Both the position numbers and the translations under genes were made by a program. Shown in pieces: positions 39,118-49,954 of a DNA stretch of 56,035 nt. Source of the stretch: Ministeria vibrans ATCC 50519 (lineage: Eukaryota > Opisthokonta > Filasterea); NCBI GenBank assembly GCA_943704425.1, contig CALSCP010000648.1:25324-81358 (forward strand), read 5' to 3'. How positions within the stretch are numbered: the stretch's first letter is position 1; each line of letters begins with the position of its first letter. The notes under the pieces were generated by a model. It made no database searches, had not been told where the DNA came from, and saw only the letters and a program-made list of their open reading frames with translations.

Positions 39118-39404
39118 GTTTTGTGTTTGTGGTTTATTCTCTGTCTAATTAAAAGGCTTTTTGATTATTAATTTTTTATATATCAAGTCATCTGACTGTT
39201 CTCTCGCCCCTCATTAATATTGAGAAAAGTTTCACTTTGAATTATATTAGTATTGGTTTCTTTTGGGTGAAAGAAAGATCTAATATAATTATTCTGATTC
39301 ATAATAATAAAATTAATAATAATAATAATTTTTATTATTATTATTATTTACTTGAAAGTTATTCAGTATTCTTTCTTGCATTTCTTCTCAATTCAACGAT
39401 ATCG

Positions 39405-39985
39405 ATGGAACGAAGTCTCATCCCCATCCCTCTCCGCGACTTAAGCTACCGCGCACCCCTCACCTTCAATAAGGGCGTGCTGGTGGACAACTGGCATGAG
39501 GAGCGCGTCCGGGAATCTTGGTTTCTAGGCAACCGTCAGCGTCAGGACCGAGACACATGGACGACGTCAACGCGCGAGACCCATCGCCCCTTCCTGCCCC
39601 ATGAAACCTCCAGAGACTACCTTTCAGTATGTGAATATATTGTGGTGTGTCAATTGTTGTCAACATTATTCCGTAGAGTGCCCACCGAAGAAGAGCGACC
39701 GCGCACGCCTACCTCGGCCAGCCCCACTCGCTTCTCTTTCACCACACAGACTCTTCAACAAGCCCCCCTCGCTCCTCCTACCAGCAGGACGTCTCCCTGC
39801 CTGCCCTTGAGCGTTTGCCGCTGAGTATTGAAAATTAATATTACCTTTTAGTTCACAAAAAATCACACCTCGTTCTTTTTCTTTATGGAACAGGATCCGT
39901 CTCGCAACATTACCCAACCTCACACTACGAGCCTCGTTATCTGCGCACATCACATGGCCGTCTCTCTTTGCGACTTCACGAGTAA
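39405..39985 (+). CDS. Possible axonemal microtubule inner protein (CFAP68/C11orf1-like)
   Basis: Exons 39405-39626, 39677-39824 and 39894-39985 join in frame to 153 aa. The protein is small, basic and rich in Tyr, His, Trp, Arg and Pro with little regular structure. A KGVLVDNWHEERVRESW segment near residue 23 and the repeated Thr/Arg/His/Phe-Pro spacing resemble small ciliary microtubule inner proteins such as CFAP68, where a G-NW-EER motif occurs. The end (SHYEPRYLRTSHGRL) has the same character. This is a likeness of motif and composition, not a proven orthology. The exon 2 donor (GTATTG at 39825) was picked because it keeps a long basic C-terminus; reading through instead stops after SIEN. 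Confidence 0.5.
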
Positions 39986-40206
39986 AGTGTGAAAGTTAAA
40001 GTGGTTTTCTCTCATACCAACGTTTATAATTCAATATTCTTGCGCATGTCTGTAATGTCTTAAAGTTGTCTTTGTGACTGTGTGACACAAATGGCAGCAG
40101 AATAATTCATTTTTCATGTTAGAAAATTGAAATATCAAAAAATAAATAATTTTATAATAATTATTATCATCAATAATAATTCATTATCAGTATTATTTCA
40201 TTTATT

Positions 40207-41783
40207 ATGTCGAACTCCTCCTCTTCGCGCCCCTACACGGCTCTGGTGTTTTGCGTCCACGGAATGGGTCCTTCGGAGGGCACTCGAGAGAAAGTAGAGC
40301 TTCTTGCGCAGAACGTGGAGATTATTGCTGAGGTAACACTGACTTTGTGTCGAAATCACGGGATTTGACCTTTTCCGCTCCACAGCTCAACAGCCACAGC
40401 AATCTCCGGGTGAAGTTCGTGCCCATCGAGTGGCACAACTACTTTAGAGAGTTCATGCAAAGGTACGTGTCCAGGAGGGAGTCAGGGACGCCGTGAGCTC
40501 GCATGAACGCCATCGTGTGCATTTGGTGTCGCTGTTTCCCCTTTCTGTAGTGAACTCGACGCTTGCACGCTCGACACAGTCCCTTACATCCGCGCAATCA
40601 ACAACGAAAAGCTTGCCGACATCCTGCTGTACACGAACCAGTCGCATCGACTGCGAAACCATCTCAGGGACCTCATGACACGCGAGTTCACTGCCTTCAC
40701 AGCGGACCAACCCGACTTTGCCGGACAGGTCTATCTCATTGGGCATTCCCTGGGAGGCATCGCCTGCCACGACCTTGTGACCAACATTGAATGTCGATTA
40801 CCAGGCGACGCCCAAGAGGACTCCCACTTGCCACTCCCCTTTGCCATCCGCTCTCTCATCATTCTGGGCTCGCCCTTCGCCGCCATGAACATCTTCCGCA
40901 ACCTCCCCTTTCACGTGCCCGACACCACCCACATCTACAACGTCTTCCATCCCTACGACCCCAGTACGCACATAACACACAATTTTCTAGTGAAATTTTG
41001 CTCATTTTCTCTCTTTCAGTGGCCTATCGCGCTGAGCCACGCATCTCCAGCGCATTCCAGTCCATCCCACCCGTTCTCCTGGCACACTACCGCGGCGGAG
41101 GCAAGAAGCTACACATGCACGTGCGCGACAGTGTCACTTCGCTGTCACGCTCACTTGTCGGTCTTCACAACTCCTTTCCCTCCGTCACCTCTTCTTTCTC
41201 GTGGGAGTTCCTCTCGAGCATTTTCGCGCCAGGAAGTGACCGCGAAGAACTGCTCAACAGTAGCAACACCAACGAGAATGACGATGCAACAGCAGACGCA
41301 ACAGATGAAAAGGAGGACAACATGAGCACTCGGTCAACGCGAGGCGGCTCAGTCGATAGAACACTGAAACGCACTCACAGTGACGAAGAAGACGAAGACG
41401 AAGCCGAAAAAAACGAAGAAGAAGAAGAAGAAGAAGAAGTAAAAGAAGAAGAAGAAGAAGCAGACAGTTCTGAAGCGTTGCACCATCGCACAAAGCGACT
41501 CCGCAGTGCGTCACCCACAGCCGACACACTCAGTGTACCTACCACTGCCACCACCGCACACACAACAGCCACATCCGATGACGAAGCCACTGCCACTTTG
41601 ACTCTTCCCGCCTCACACACCCTCTCTCTTCCAAACGGTCAGGACCGTCTCGACTATGTCCTCCAACAGGACTCTCTTGAAATGAGTGCCCCCCATCTCT
41701 TCTCGGGCGTCACACACGTGCGCTACTGGGCCAACAAGGATGTCGCTCTCTTCCTCACCAAAGTCTTTCAAAATGATCTGTAA
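40207..41783 (+). CDS. DDHD-domain phospholipase (PLA1 family)
   Basis: Exons 40207-40332, 40386-40462, 40551-40963 and 41020-41783 join in frame to 459 aa. An alpha/beta hydrolase start (LVFCVHGMGPSEG) leads to the nucleophile motif GHSLGG near residue 140 and ILGSPFAAM. The DDHD domain follows: YNVFHPYDPMAYRAEPRI at its head and, after a long insert, RLDYVLQQDSLE and HVRYWANKDVALFLTKVF at its end. DDHD enzymes are intracellular phospholipases A1 acting at ER, Golgi or mitochondrial membranes. The insert, about 110 residues inside the DDHD domain, is Ser/Thr-rich with Glu runs. No WWE or SAM domain is present, so this is a compact form. Confidence 0.92.
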
Positions 41784-41908
41784 TACATATAATTATGTAA
41801 TTATAATTATGATGATAATAATGATAATAAATTTAATAATAATAATAACGTCTTATTATTATGATAGTAACATTACTCCGTACTACTACCACACACTTTT
41901 TTTTTTTT

Positions 41909-44492
41909 TTACACTTCTCGCATGTTCATCACGGCAAAGCCATCGCCGTACTCTGTGTCCCAATCAAAATCGGCACTGCGGTTCTCCACAGAGAACGCCT
42001 GAATAAGTCGTACAGTCTCCTCGTCGTCGTGGTGCGTGGAGAGAGTCTCCTCTGGTACAATGTCACTCTCGTGCTTCCATTTGGAACCCTGGCCAAAGAG
42101 TGCTCCGTCACACGATCGACGAAACGTCGCCACTGTGCGAAATGTGATGGAAATGCGGTGACCGTCGCACATCAGTTCGTCAGGCCGTTTCTTCTCGGCG
42201 CCTCGCTTGTCCTGACGAATCTCATGCGTCATCTTCAAATTGGTGTCCCACCCCAGCACAAATAAACTGCCATCAACCAGCGTGATCTTCTCAAGCGCAC
42301 CCCCTACTCGCTCCTGCACCTCCCCGTCCCGCACGCGCTTCCCACGCATCTGCATCACCCGACTAGCGCCCACCGACAAATTGCAAATGCGACTCCCATG
42401 AGCAATATCCAGTGTCTTATCCGCATGTTCGCTAATGTAGTCTGTCCCAGTGCGGTACCACTGGATCAGCGCATGGTTCACTGGCTGGCCCAGGCGTCGA
42501 CTCACAAGCGCTCGCAGTCGTTCCATTATCGGAGTCCATCTAAAAAAAAAAAAGAGTGGTTGTGATATAATTATATTAATAAATTATAGTGCGAATAATT
42601 ATAATAGTGTGGTGGTGGTACGTTTTCAATTGAGGCTGAGCATCGGCCGGGTGGCGATAGACAGGCTCGACATAGCTGCCGTCAGGACGGTACTCAAGAG
42701 TACCTTGTACAGCGACCAGCCTGGGCACTGCACCCCCTCGGTGCTGCATCTCCTGCCAGTCCACTTCGTCACGTAGACGCACAAACAGCTCCGTTTCCGT
42801 TTCCATCTCTGGGCCGCTTGTCACGTCAAAGAATAGCAGTGAGTCGCCCGCGCCAAGTCGGCGCAGTGGACGCTCGGCGCAGTGACCATGGCAAGCATAG
42901 TACTCGGGCGTGAAGACAGGTCCGCGTGTGGCATGTGCCTCTTCCTCTCCACTTCTGTCTTGAGTGTCTTCGTCAATAGGATGGCACTCGTACATGTGCG
43001 CTATGCCCTCGGCGGCACTTCTGTACTCGACGGCACACACACCACATTGGTAAGGCAATCGCTCTGGTTCCTTAGATTCCGTCGTCTCATGGATAGCGGT
43101 CACTGCAGGTCGCATGAGGCGCACCAGTGACTCCTCCAGCACCAGCAGACCCTCTTCGTCCCGCGCTCGTTCCAGTCGCTCGAGCGCTCTGCGCCACACA
43201 TTGATACCAACTCGACGACAACTACGACCACCGTCCACACCCACTTCATCACACGTGTGCCAGCCAACGGGCGTCGCACGACGAACACTGCTCTGTGTGA
43301 TCATCGTGTCAAAGTACGCGCGCAACGCAGGCCAAAGCGGCTCAGCGTCGCCGTTCGCGACGGGCAGTCCGCGACGCACGAGCAGCGCCAGAATGGGGAA
43401 GAAGGCACAGTCAGCCATGCTGATTTGAGAAGTCCCTGCAAGAAACGCGGTTGGAGATTCGTTGGCGTAGCGTTCCCACACGGTAAGTTCGCGGACGATG
43501 GCCGTCAGTGCCGCGCACAGCGACGCACCGTCGAGGGTCAGTCCGCGAGGGTCCTCAAAGAAGTGCTCGAGGGGATCAAGAATAAGGCGTAGACGTTCGC
43601 TTTCTTGAGTAAGGGCAAGTACAAGGGCACGAGACGGGGACAGTGACGCTGAAGTCGCCGTGTCGAGGTGGTGCAAGATGGCAAGCGACTCACGAAGGTG
43701 CACCACTTGATGGTTTGCACCGCCGCTGGACACAGATAAGACGGGTGTTTGGCCACGCGGGTTGAGAGCAAGGTAGTCGGGCAGGCGTGTGGGCGCGGGA
43801 CGTCGCATGATAAAGAGCCGGTGCGTTTCGAAGGCGAGGTCTCGCTCGTAGAGCATCATGAAGACGCGCATGGAGGGGATGGAGCCGTTTGCGTAGTGGA
43901 GCGTGCCACTGCACGACTGCGGCGGGTCAAGAAGAGCGCGCCACGACTGAACAACGCGCAGTTCGCTGTCGGTGTCGGGCCGCGCCCACTCGTCCAAGAG
44001 CTGGCGGTGGCGACGATGAGAACTTGCGCGTGCGGCGACCAGATCTTCCGCGACGATCACGCGACGGCAGCGGCCCTGGAGCTGAGCCACAGCGGCCGCA
44101 ATGCACTTTGGAGTGGTCACGCCGCACACGAGAACGTCGGCGTGTGCGATTGTGTTCAGGAGTTGGCTCTCCTGCCGACGTGGCAGTGCCGTGAAGATGG
44201 AGTTGTGTCGTTTGACAATGTCGAGCGCATCCACCGGCAAATTCCGCAGCGCAGTCGCCTGTCCTTCCTCAGACGTACACAGGTGTGGCACACGAAACTG
44301 GCCGGGAGCGTAAGCGGAGCGTACAGAAACGACGGACGCGGCACGGCGGGTGTGTAATGATGCAATCGCTTCGTCAAGTGCACTGCGCAATGTGAGCACA
44401 GGCTGACAGTCGTCCACACCAAAGTGCCGTGCAAATGCGCCGTTTATGTCGAGGAAGTCGGCAATCGCATCGATGACAACGACGACAAGCAT
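41909..44492 (-). CDS. Four-module enzyme: isochorismatase-like, GST, zinc finger, 2OG-Fe(II) oxygenase
   Basis: Exons 44492-42622 and 42539-41909 join in phase 2 to 833 aa. Residues 1-170 form an isochorismatase-like cysteine hydrolase with Asp8 (VVIDAIADF), Lys94 (DIVKRHNS) and Cys130 (GVTTPKC), an intact triad. Residues 196-400 are a glutathione S-transferase: thioredoxin-like half with YLALNPRGQTPVL and RESLAIL, then the helical half with QISMADCAFFP. A C2H2/C2HC-like finger (CGVC...HMYECH) lies at 483-504. Residues 520-833 are an AlkB-like 2-oxoglutarate/Fe(II) dioxygenase with WYRTGTDYISEHAD (His662, Asp664), His729 and RISITFR. All catalytic residues look intact. Substrate unknown; nucleic acid repair or small-molecule detoxification are both possible. 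The start is the first ATG after an in-frame CA-repeat region that is not coding. Confidence 0.9.
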
Positions 44493-44817
<325 letters not shown>

Positions 44818-46003
44818 TTACAAGGAGAAGGCCCAGGCGGTGAGAGGAACAAGAACAACTGCCGCGAGAATGTACGAGAAGCGTCTTGAGACGCGAATGT
44901 GACGTTGGAGCAGCGTAATCTCGTCCACAAGACGGGCGCGGCGAGATGGCATCTCCAACCAGGTCTGGTAGATGATGCTATGACCGGGAATAAACGGGGC
45001 GGCCCACAGCGATGCGTCATCACAGTCGCGCGGGATGGTCGGGAGGGGCGGGAGGCGCTGGCCAAAGAGCGCGCGCAGACGAAACAGAAGTGACACTTGG
45101 AAGAGTTGGTGCATGAGACGCTGTAGTTCGGACTCGAGCTGAGCAAGAGGCATGGTACGCAGAGGGTCATCGTCGGCGCGGGCCACGGTGGTCTCAGTGG
45201 TTGCTGTGGGCTCCTCTTCGTCTTCTTCGACGTCCTCTACCTCTTGCACTGTAGCAACAGTGAGTCGGTCTGCTTCAACGCGTGTTTCAACAATGCGCAC
45301 GCGTGCGAGCATGCGGGTCGAGCACACAATGCGCCCGTCAGGGTACTCGGCGTGCTGTTCAATGTCGCACAGGGTACCCGTACGGTTCAACAAGAGAGTC
45401 GTGGCGCCTCGTGCTGCGCCCTCTTGGTTGCCAGCCAGTCGTGCAAGACGTTCAGCGTCGCTGGCGCGTGCCAAGGCGCGCTCATTGAGCAGCCCCAACG
45501 CCTTGCGCGACACAACGACAAAGGGCGAGCCAGACGCAATGCACCGGCGTGCCAATGCCACGTAGCGCGGCTCGTAGAAGTTAAAGACGGCCCGCTGCCC
45601 TGGAAAGTAGATGCCTTCCTCGAAGACAGGCACGTTGTCGCGGCGCTGGTCGCTAAGCGTGTCGTCTGCGACCTCTTTTGTGCGTTCGTCGTACTCCTCT
45701 GCAAAATGCTCCTCGATCACCTTCTCCAGCGCCACTGTGACCCTGCTCTGCCGCGTCACTTTGCATGGGGCTCGGCACAGCGGACAGCTTGGCGTCCGGC
45801 GACACGCAGCCACAAGACAGTGGCGGCATAGCGAGTGGCCTGTCACAGAAGGAAAGAGACAGTGTGTGAGTGAGAGCAAAACTGACAGCTCAAATTTTTG
45901 AATTATTTTGTGTACCGCAGGGAACGGTCACGGGACGAAGCATAAGTTTAAGACACAAGGGACATTCTAAGTGCTCGCGCATGCGAGTCTGGTCCACGTC
46001 CAT
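44818..46003 (-). CDS. RING-LON ubiquitin ligase with C-terminal membrane anchor
   Basis: Exons 46003-45916 and 45839-44818 join in frame to 369 aa. A C3HC4 RING finger opens the protein (CPLC...C-GHSLCRHC...CPLC), split by the intron right before GHSLC. From about residue 85 to 230 is a LON substrate-binding domain (VPVFEEGIYFPGQ, NFYEPRYVALARR, GTLCDIEQHAEYPDGR). After an acidic spacer and helical region, the last 20 residues are hydrophobic (YILAAVVLVPLTAWAFSL) and would insert as a tail anchor. RING plus LON is the LONRF arrangement of E3 ligases; the TPR repeats of animal LONRFs are missing and the tail anchor is unusual. Likely a membrane-bound quality-control ligase, inferred. Confidence 0.9.
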
Positions 46004-46562
46004 GTTGAAATTAAATTATTTTGATTTGATTGATCTTGAATGAAAATGAAAAAGCCTCTTTTATTCGTCTTCTTGTCAAGGTGAGTCTTCGTCGCTGGCG
46101 TGCCCCCAGTCGGCGTCCCCCCACGAGGCCCTCTCGCCCTCTAAGCATGCGTCTAAGCGTGTCTTGTCTGAATCCTTTTCCCTCTGCTTTCCTGCTCTCT
46201 CTCTCTCTCTCCCGCCCCCCTGCTACATGCCGTTTGAACGTGTACTCTCGACATGCACCCAAGCAGCGCTTGAGCATGTGTCCACAAATTGTCCACACGA
46301 GATTTTTTTTTTTTCTTTTTTTTTTTTTGGTTTCCGTTCTCTCTCTCTCTCCACGTGAAGCGCTCGTAATCCCTCGCGCGCGCATGTCGTGGCGTCCACC
46401 CCTTGAGCCGACGCCTTCCCCGCCTCCCACTCCCGCGCAATCGCTCTCCTTTGCTGACTCTCATTCCTTTTTTTCTTCTTTTTTTCTCTCTCAGGTAGAC
46501 CAAATCTCGTCCGCTTTTCTGCGTCCTTGTCAACCGTCACTCTTTCCGACAAGATTCTTAAA
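46004..46562. other. Divergent region with a likely 5'UTR intron of RPSA
   Basis: Lies between the RING-LON start and the RPSA start codon. A GTGAGT donor at 46081 and a strong CT-rich acceptor ending at 46494 outline a 414-nt intron in the RPSA leader, as is common in ribosomal protein genes. Pyrimidine tracts near 46060 could mark a TOP-like transcript start. Both are inferred. Confidence 0.4.
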
Positions 46563-47554
46563 ATGTCCGGGGGTCAATCAATCCTTGCTCCGTCCAGCGA
46601 TGACATCAAGAAGGTAAGTTTTTTTTTTTTTGTGTGTTAGTGCACTAATGTGAATTCACTTCCCATTCGTTTCTCTTTATTTTTTTGAAGATGCTTGCTG
46701 CCCACGTTCACCTGGGCACCAAGAACTGCGACCCCAACATGGCGTCGTACGTCTACAAGCGCCGTGCGGACGGTGTGTTCCTCATCAACCTCCACAAGAC
46801 GTGGGAGAAGATGATGCTTGCTGCGCGTGTCATTGCCGCCATTGAGAACCCCGCCGACATTGCGGCCATCTCAGCGCGCCCGTACGGCATGCGTGCCGTG
46901 CTCAAGTTCTCGACGCAGGTCCAGGCGACGTCGTACGCCGGCCGCTTCACGCCCGGTAACTTCACCAACCAGATCCAGAAGGCGTTCCGCGAGCCCCGTC
47001 TGCTTGTCGTGACTGACCCGCGCACGGACCACCAGCCCATCCGTGAGGCGTCGTACGCTAACATCCCCACCGTTGCCTTCTGCGACACCGACTCGCCCCT
47101 CAAGCACGTCGACGTGGCCATCCCTTGCAACAACAAGAGCATCCACTCGATTGGTCTTATGTGGTGGTTCCTTGCTCGTGAGGTCCTCCGCCTCAAGGGC
47201 GCCATCTCGCGCACCGAGGAGTGGGCCATCATGCCCGATCTCTTCTTCTTCCGTGACCCCGAAGAGATTGAGAAGGACGAGCTCCGCGCGCGCGAGCAGG
47301 CCCAGCAGGCCGCCGCTGCGCCTCTGGCCGCCGCCGCCGCCGACGAGTGGGGCAGTGAGCAGCCCGTCGACGCCGCCGCCGCCGCTCCGGCCTCGGGCGA
47401 GTGGGGTGACGCTGCCCCCGCCGCTGCCTTCACCACGGCTGCTCCCGTTGGCGCCGCCGCTCCCGAGTGGGGTGGTGACTCCCAGCAGTGGGCCGAGTGG
47501 AACTCCCAGCAGCCCCCGGCCGCCGCCCAGCAGCAGCCCCAGCAGTGGCAGTAA
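46563..47554 (+). CDS. RPSA: 40S ribosomal protein SA (uS2)
   Basis: Exons 46563-46613 and 46691-47554 give 304 aa. The uS2 core is almost textbook: [75 protein letters not shown] and [16 protein letters not shown]. The C-terminal 90 residues are Ala/Gln-rich with EWG/EWN repeats, like the E/D-W-S/T repeats of RPSA in other eukaryotes. Strong use of GCC, CGC and AAG codons marks a highly expressed gene. RPSA is needed for 40S assembly. It is divergent from the RING-LON gene. Confidence 0.98.
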
Positions 47555-47707
47555 ATCCACACTATGAAGATGTGGTGGTCTAATACACACACGCTTTCTT
47601 TGATGTCAAAAAACCTGAATCGTACATGTTTGTCAAAGTCAATTGAGAGTGATTGTTTGATTTTGATTAGGTTTGATTTTTGAGTCACAGTTTTTATTCA
47701 TTTCCCA

Positions 47708-48170
47708 ATGTCTGCACTTGTCAACCTCACTCGCCATTTCCCTGTCGTTGTACGGCAGCACGTCGAGTGGGGTGCCATGGACGCCTACCAGCACGTCAAC
47801 AACGTCAATGTACGGCTAGGACTGCGCTTAAGGAACTTCAAACTTCAAACGCTGAATGAATCCTTTTTGAACAGTATTTTCGCTATTTCGAGAATGCCAG
47901 GTTGAAGTACTTCTCGGAGATTGCCTCAGACGAATTAGTGGACGCCGAGTTGCGCAAACATTTCATTAACGGGACAGGAATCGGTCCGATTTTGGCCAAC
48001 ACCGACTGCAAATATAAGTACGAATTGTATTATTGTGTGGACGTCTCTCGTCCATTCTCATCGGCACTCGATTCAGGTTCCCTCTGACGTTCCCCGACTC
48101 GATTTCGATTGGGTGTCGTGCTGATCATATTTCCAAGGCGGGCTTTACTATGATATATCGGTAGGTGTGT

Positions 48171-48204
<34 letters not shown>

Positions 48205-48689
48205 TGTGTTGTGTTGTGTTATGTTGTGTTGTGTGTGTGAGTGTGTGTGTGTGTTGTGTTGTGTTGTGTTGTGTTATGTTGTGTTGTGTGTGTGTGTGTG
48301 AGTGTGTGTGTGTGTGTGTGTGTGGGACGGCACCCCCCAGTCCGCACTTGGTCCCGCTGCAGCAGTGCTTCACGCCTGCCCTGAGGGCCCTCTCTATCTG
48401 CTTCCACAAAGGGGCTCTATCACACTCATAGCAACACACACATACACTCTCTTCTTGCCTATGTGACACTCGCCATCTGCTTCACATTGGTGTGTTGATT
48501 CGGTGTTTACGGCGTTGTCTGTGTAGAGTTGTGTCCGAGACACACAATCGCATTGCAGCCGAGGGAACAGGCAAAATTGTGAGTTATGACTACGGACTTG
48601 GAAAGAGAGCAGATCTGCCAGAGAGTGTTCTTGAGGCGGTGTATCGTCTCGAGAAGAAGTGTAGTGGAGAGGCGAGTAGTAAACTGTAA
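47708..48689 (+). CDS. Hotdog-fold acyl-CoA thioesterase (4HBT family)
   Basis: Exons 47708-47809, 47875-48017, 48077-48160 and 48527-48689 join in frame to 163 aa. The 4-hydroxybenzoyl-CoA thioesterase pattern is clear: RQHVEWGAMDAYQHVNNVNY, FRYFENARLKYFSEI, then GPILANTDCKYKFPLTFPD, the ISIGCRADHISKAGF strand pair and IAAEGTGKIVSYDY. The Asp in WGAMDAYQHVNN is at the catalytic Asp position of this family. Such enzymes release fatty acids or aromatic acids from CoA; the acyl group preferred here is unknown. The third intron (48161-48526) carries the (GT)n and GTTGT repeats. Confidence 0.92.
48162..48324. repeat. (GT)n / (GTTGT)n repeat
   Basis: Alternating (GT)n and TGTTG-type units within the last intron of the thioesterase gene. 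The block TGTGTTGTGTTGTGTTATGTTG occurs twice in near-identical form, a small tandem duplication of about 70 nt. Confidence 0.9.
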
Positions 48690-48941
48690 GATTCCGGATT
48701 GTCCTTCCCGAGTCCCGACAGGGAATGAGTGCCTGTGTAGTGTGTGAAACTCAGTTAGGCTGTTTCCGACCCAAAGTCAGACATAACTTGTATTATTCTG
48801 TCTTGTGTTTTGATTGAGCTTTGAGTTACTTACACTAAATCTTTACTATTTCGACTGATATGACAAATTAATATTAAATAACAGTGAATAACAAATTAAC
48901 AATTATTTTATTGCTTTCCCGTCTCCCTCGTACCTACCAAT

Positions 48942-49893
48942 ATGGACAAGGCAGACTGCGTCCCCCTGGGCCACCTCCTGAACGCCCCCAAGAAACAATA
49001 TGTTGTTTACAGTACGTCTCTCAGTCTCCGCATTGCCTCCACTCCCCCGCCTCTTTCCACCTCACGTCGTGATGGCAACACGTCCCTCCTTGTTCGCTGC
49101 GGCGTCCCCTGGCTGTGTTTGCCAATGCCAACCACTCCAAACACACTCAAACACACTCCATCACTCTCGCTGTGCTTTGCGCAGTCTTCCAGGAGGCTTT
49201 TCGCTACCGCCACACCACAGTCCCCTCGTCAGTATTACAGTCTGTAGCGGAAGCCTTAAAAATCGACGAAGACGACGCCGCAGAGGTTCGAATGAGCTCA
49301 ATTGAGGACACTTTATTGATCGAGGGGGGTTTTTTTCCTTTGATTTTGCAGCTTTTTCGATCGTGCAAGAAAGTCGTTGCTGAAGCGCTGTTCGAGAACC
49401 TTGGGCCGGTGCAGGTTGCCGATTTGTTTCCCAAGAAGTTCCACAAGGATTTGCGTGAGTTGATTGCGGCAGTGGTGAGCGACGGACTGCCCAAGTTTAG
49501 AGAAGAAGCGACGCTCGGAATGGTATATTATAATACTAATAAGAATAATAGATATTATAGTAATAATTATTGTGATGATGATGCAAGTTGTCTCCTTCCT
49601 TGCTGAACACCCCCTCCTCCCCCTCTTTGTCTACGTGTCGTTCTTCCTAGGTATCATTGCCGAAACTCGAATCGTTTGACTGGCGAGTGGACATCAAGTC
49701 GTCGGCAGATGCGATTGCGCGCATGGCACAACCGTCGGCTATTGTCGACATGAAGGTGCGCGAGGCAGCAACGTCGTCCGAACAGCTCGCAGGCGTGCGG
49801 TCGGTGCGGTTTGAACTCAACCGCGAGACCCTTGATACCATGTTGGATGGCTTGACCAAGATTAGGGATCAAATGGCGTCCGTGGCAGAGTAG
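48942..49893 (+). CDS. COMMD9: COMM domain-containing protein 9
   Basis: Exons 48942-49011, 49185-49285, 49352-49522 and 49651-49893 join in frame to 194 aa, matching the family length. The N-terminal helical domain includes ALFENLGPVQVADLFPKKFHK. The COMM domain begins VSLPKLESFDWRVDIKSSAD and ends with the COMMD9-typical RETLDTMLDGLTKIRDQM, so this paralogue is identified, not just the family. COMMD proteins form a ten-member ring in the Commander complex (with CCDC22, CCDC93 and retriever), which returns receptors from endosomes to the cell surface. It converges with the RRM gene, 61 bp apart. Confidence 0.95.
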
Positions 49894-49954
49894 ATTGAAA
49901 ATACTTTGCGAGATTGGTTGTTCTTTTCTTTCTTTCTTTTTGCTACTGTTCGTT

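Noticed and set aside
40791-41325. Other forward frames across the DDHD exons
   Set aside because: They cross the intron without domain matches; the spliced frame gives a full DDHD lipase.
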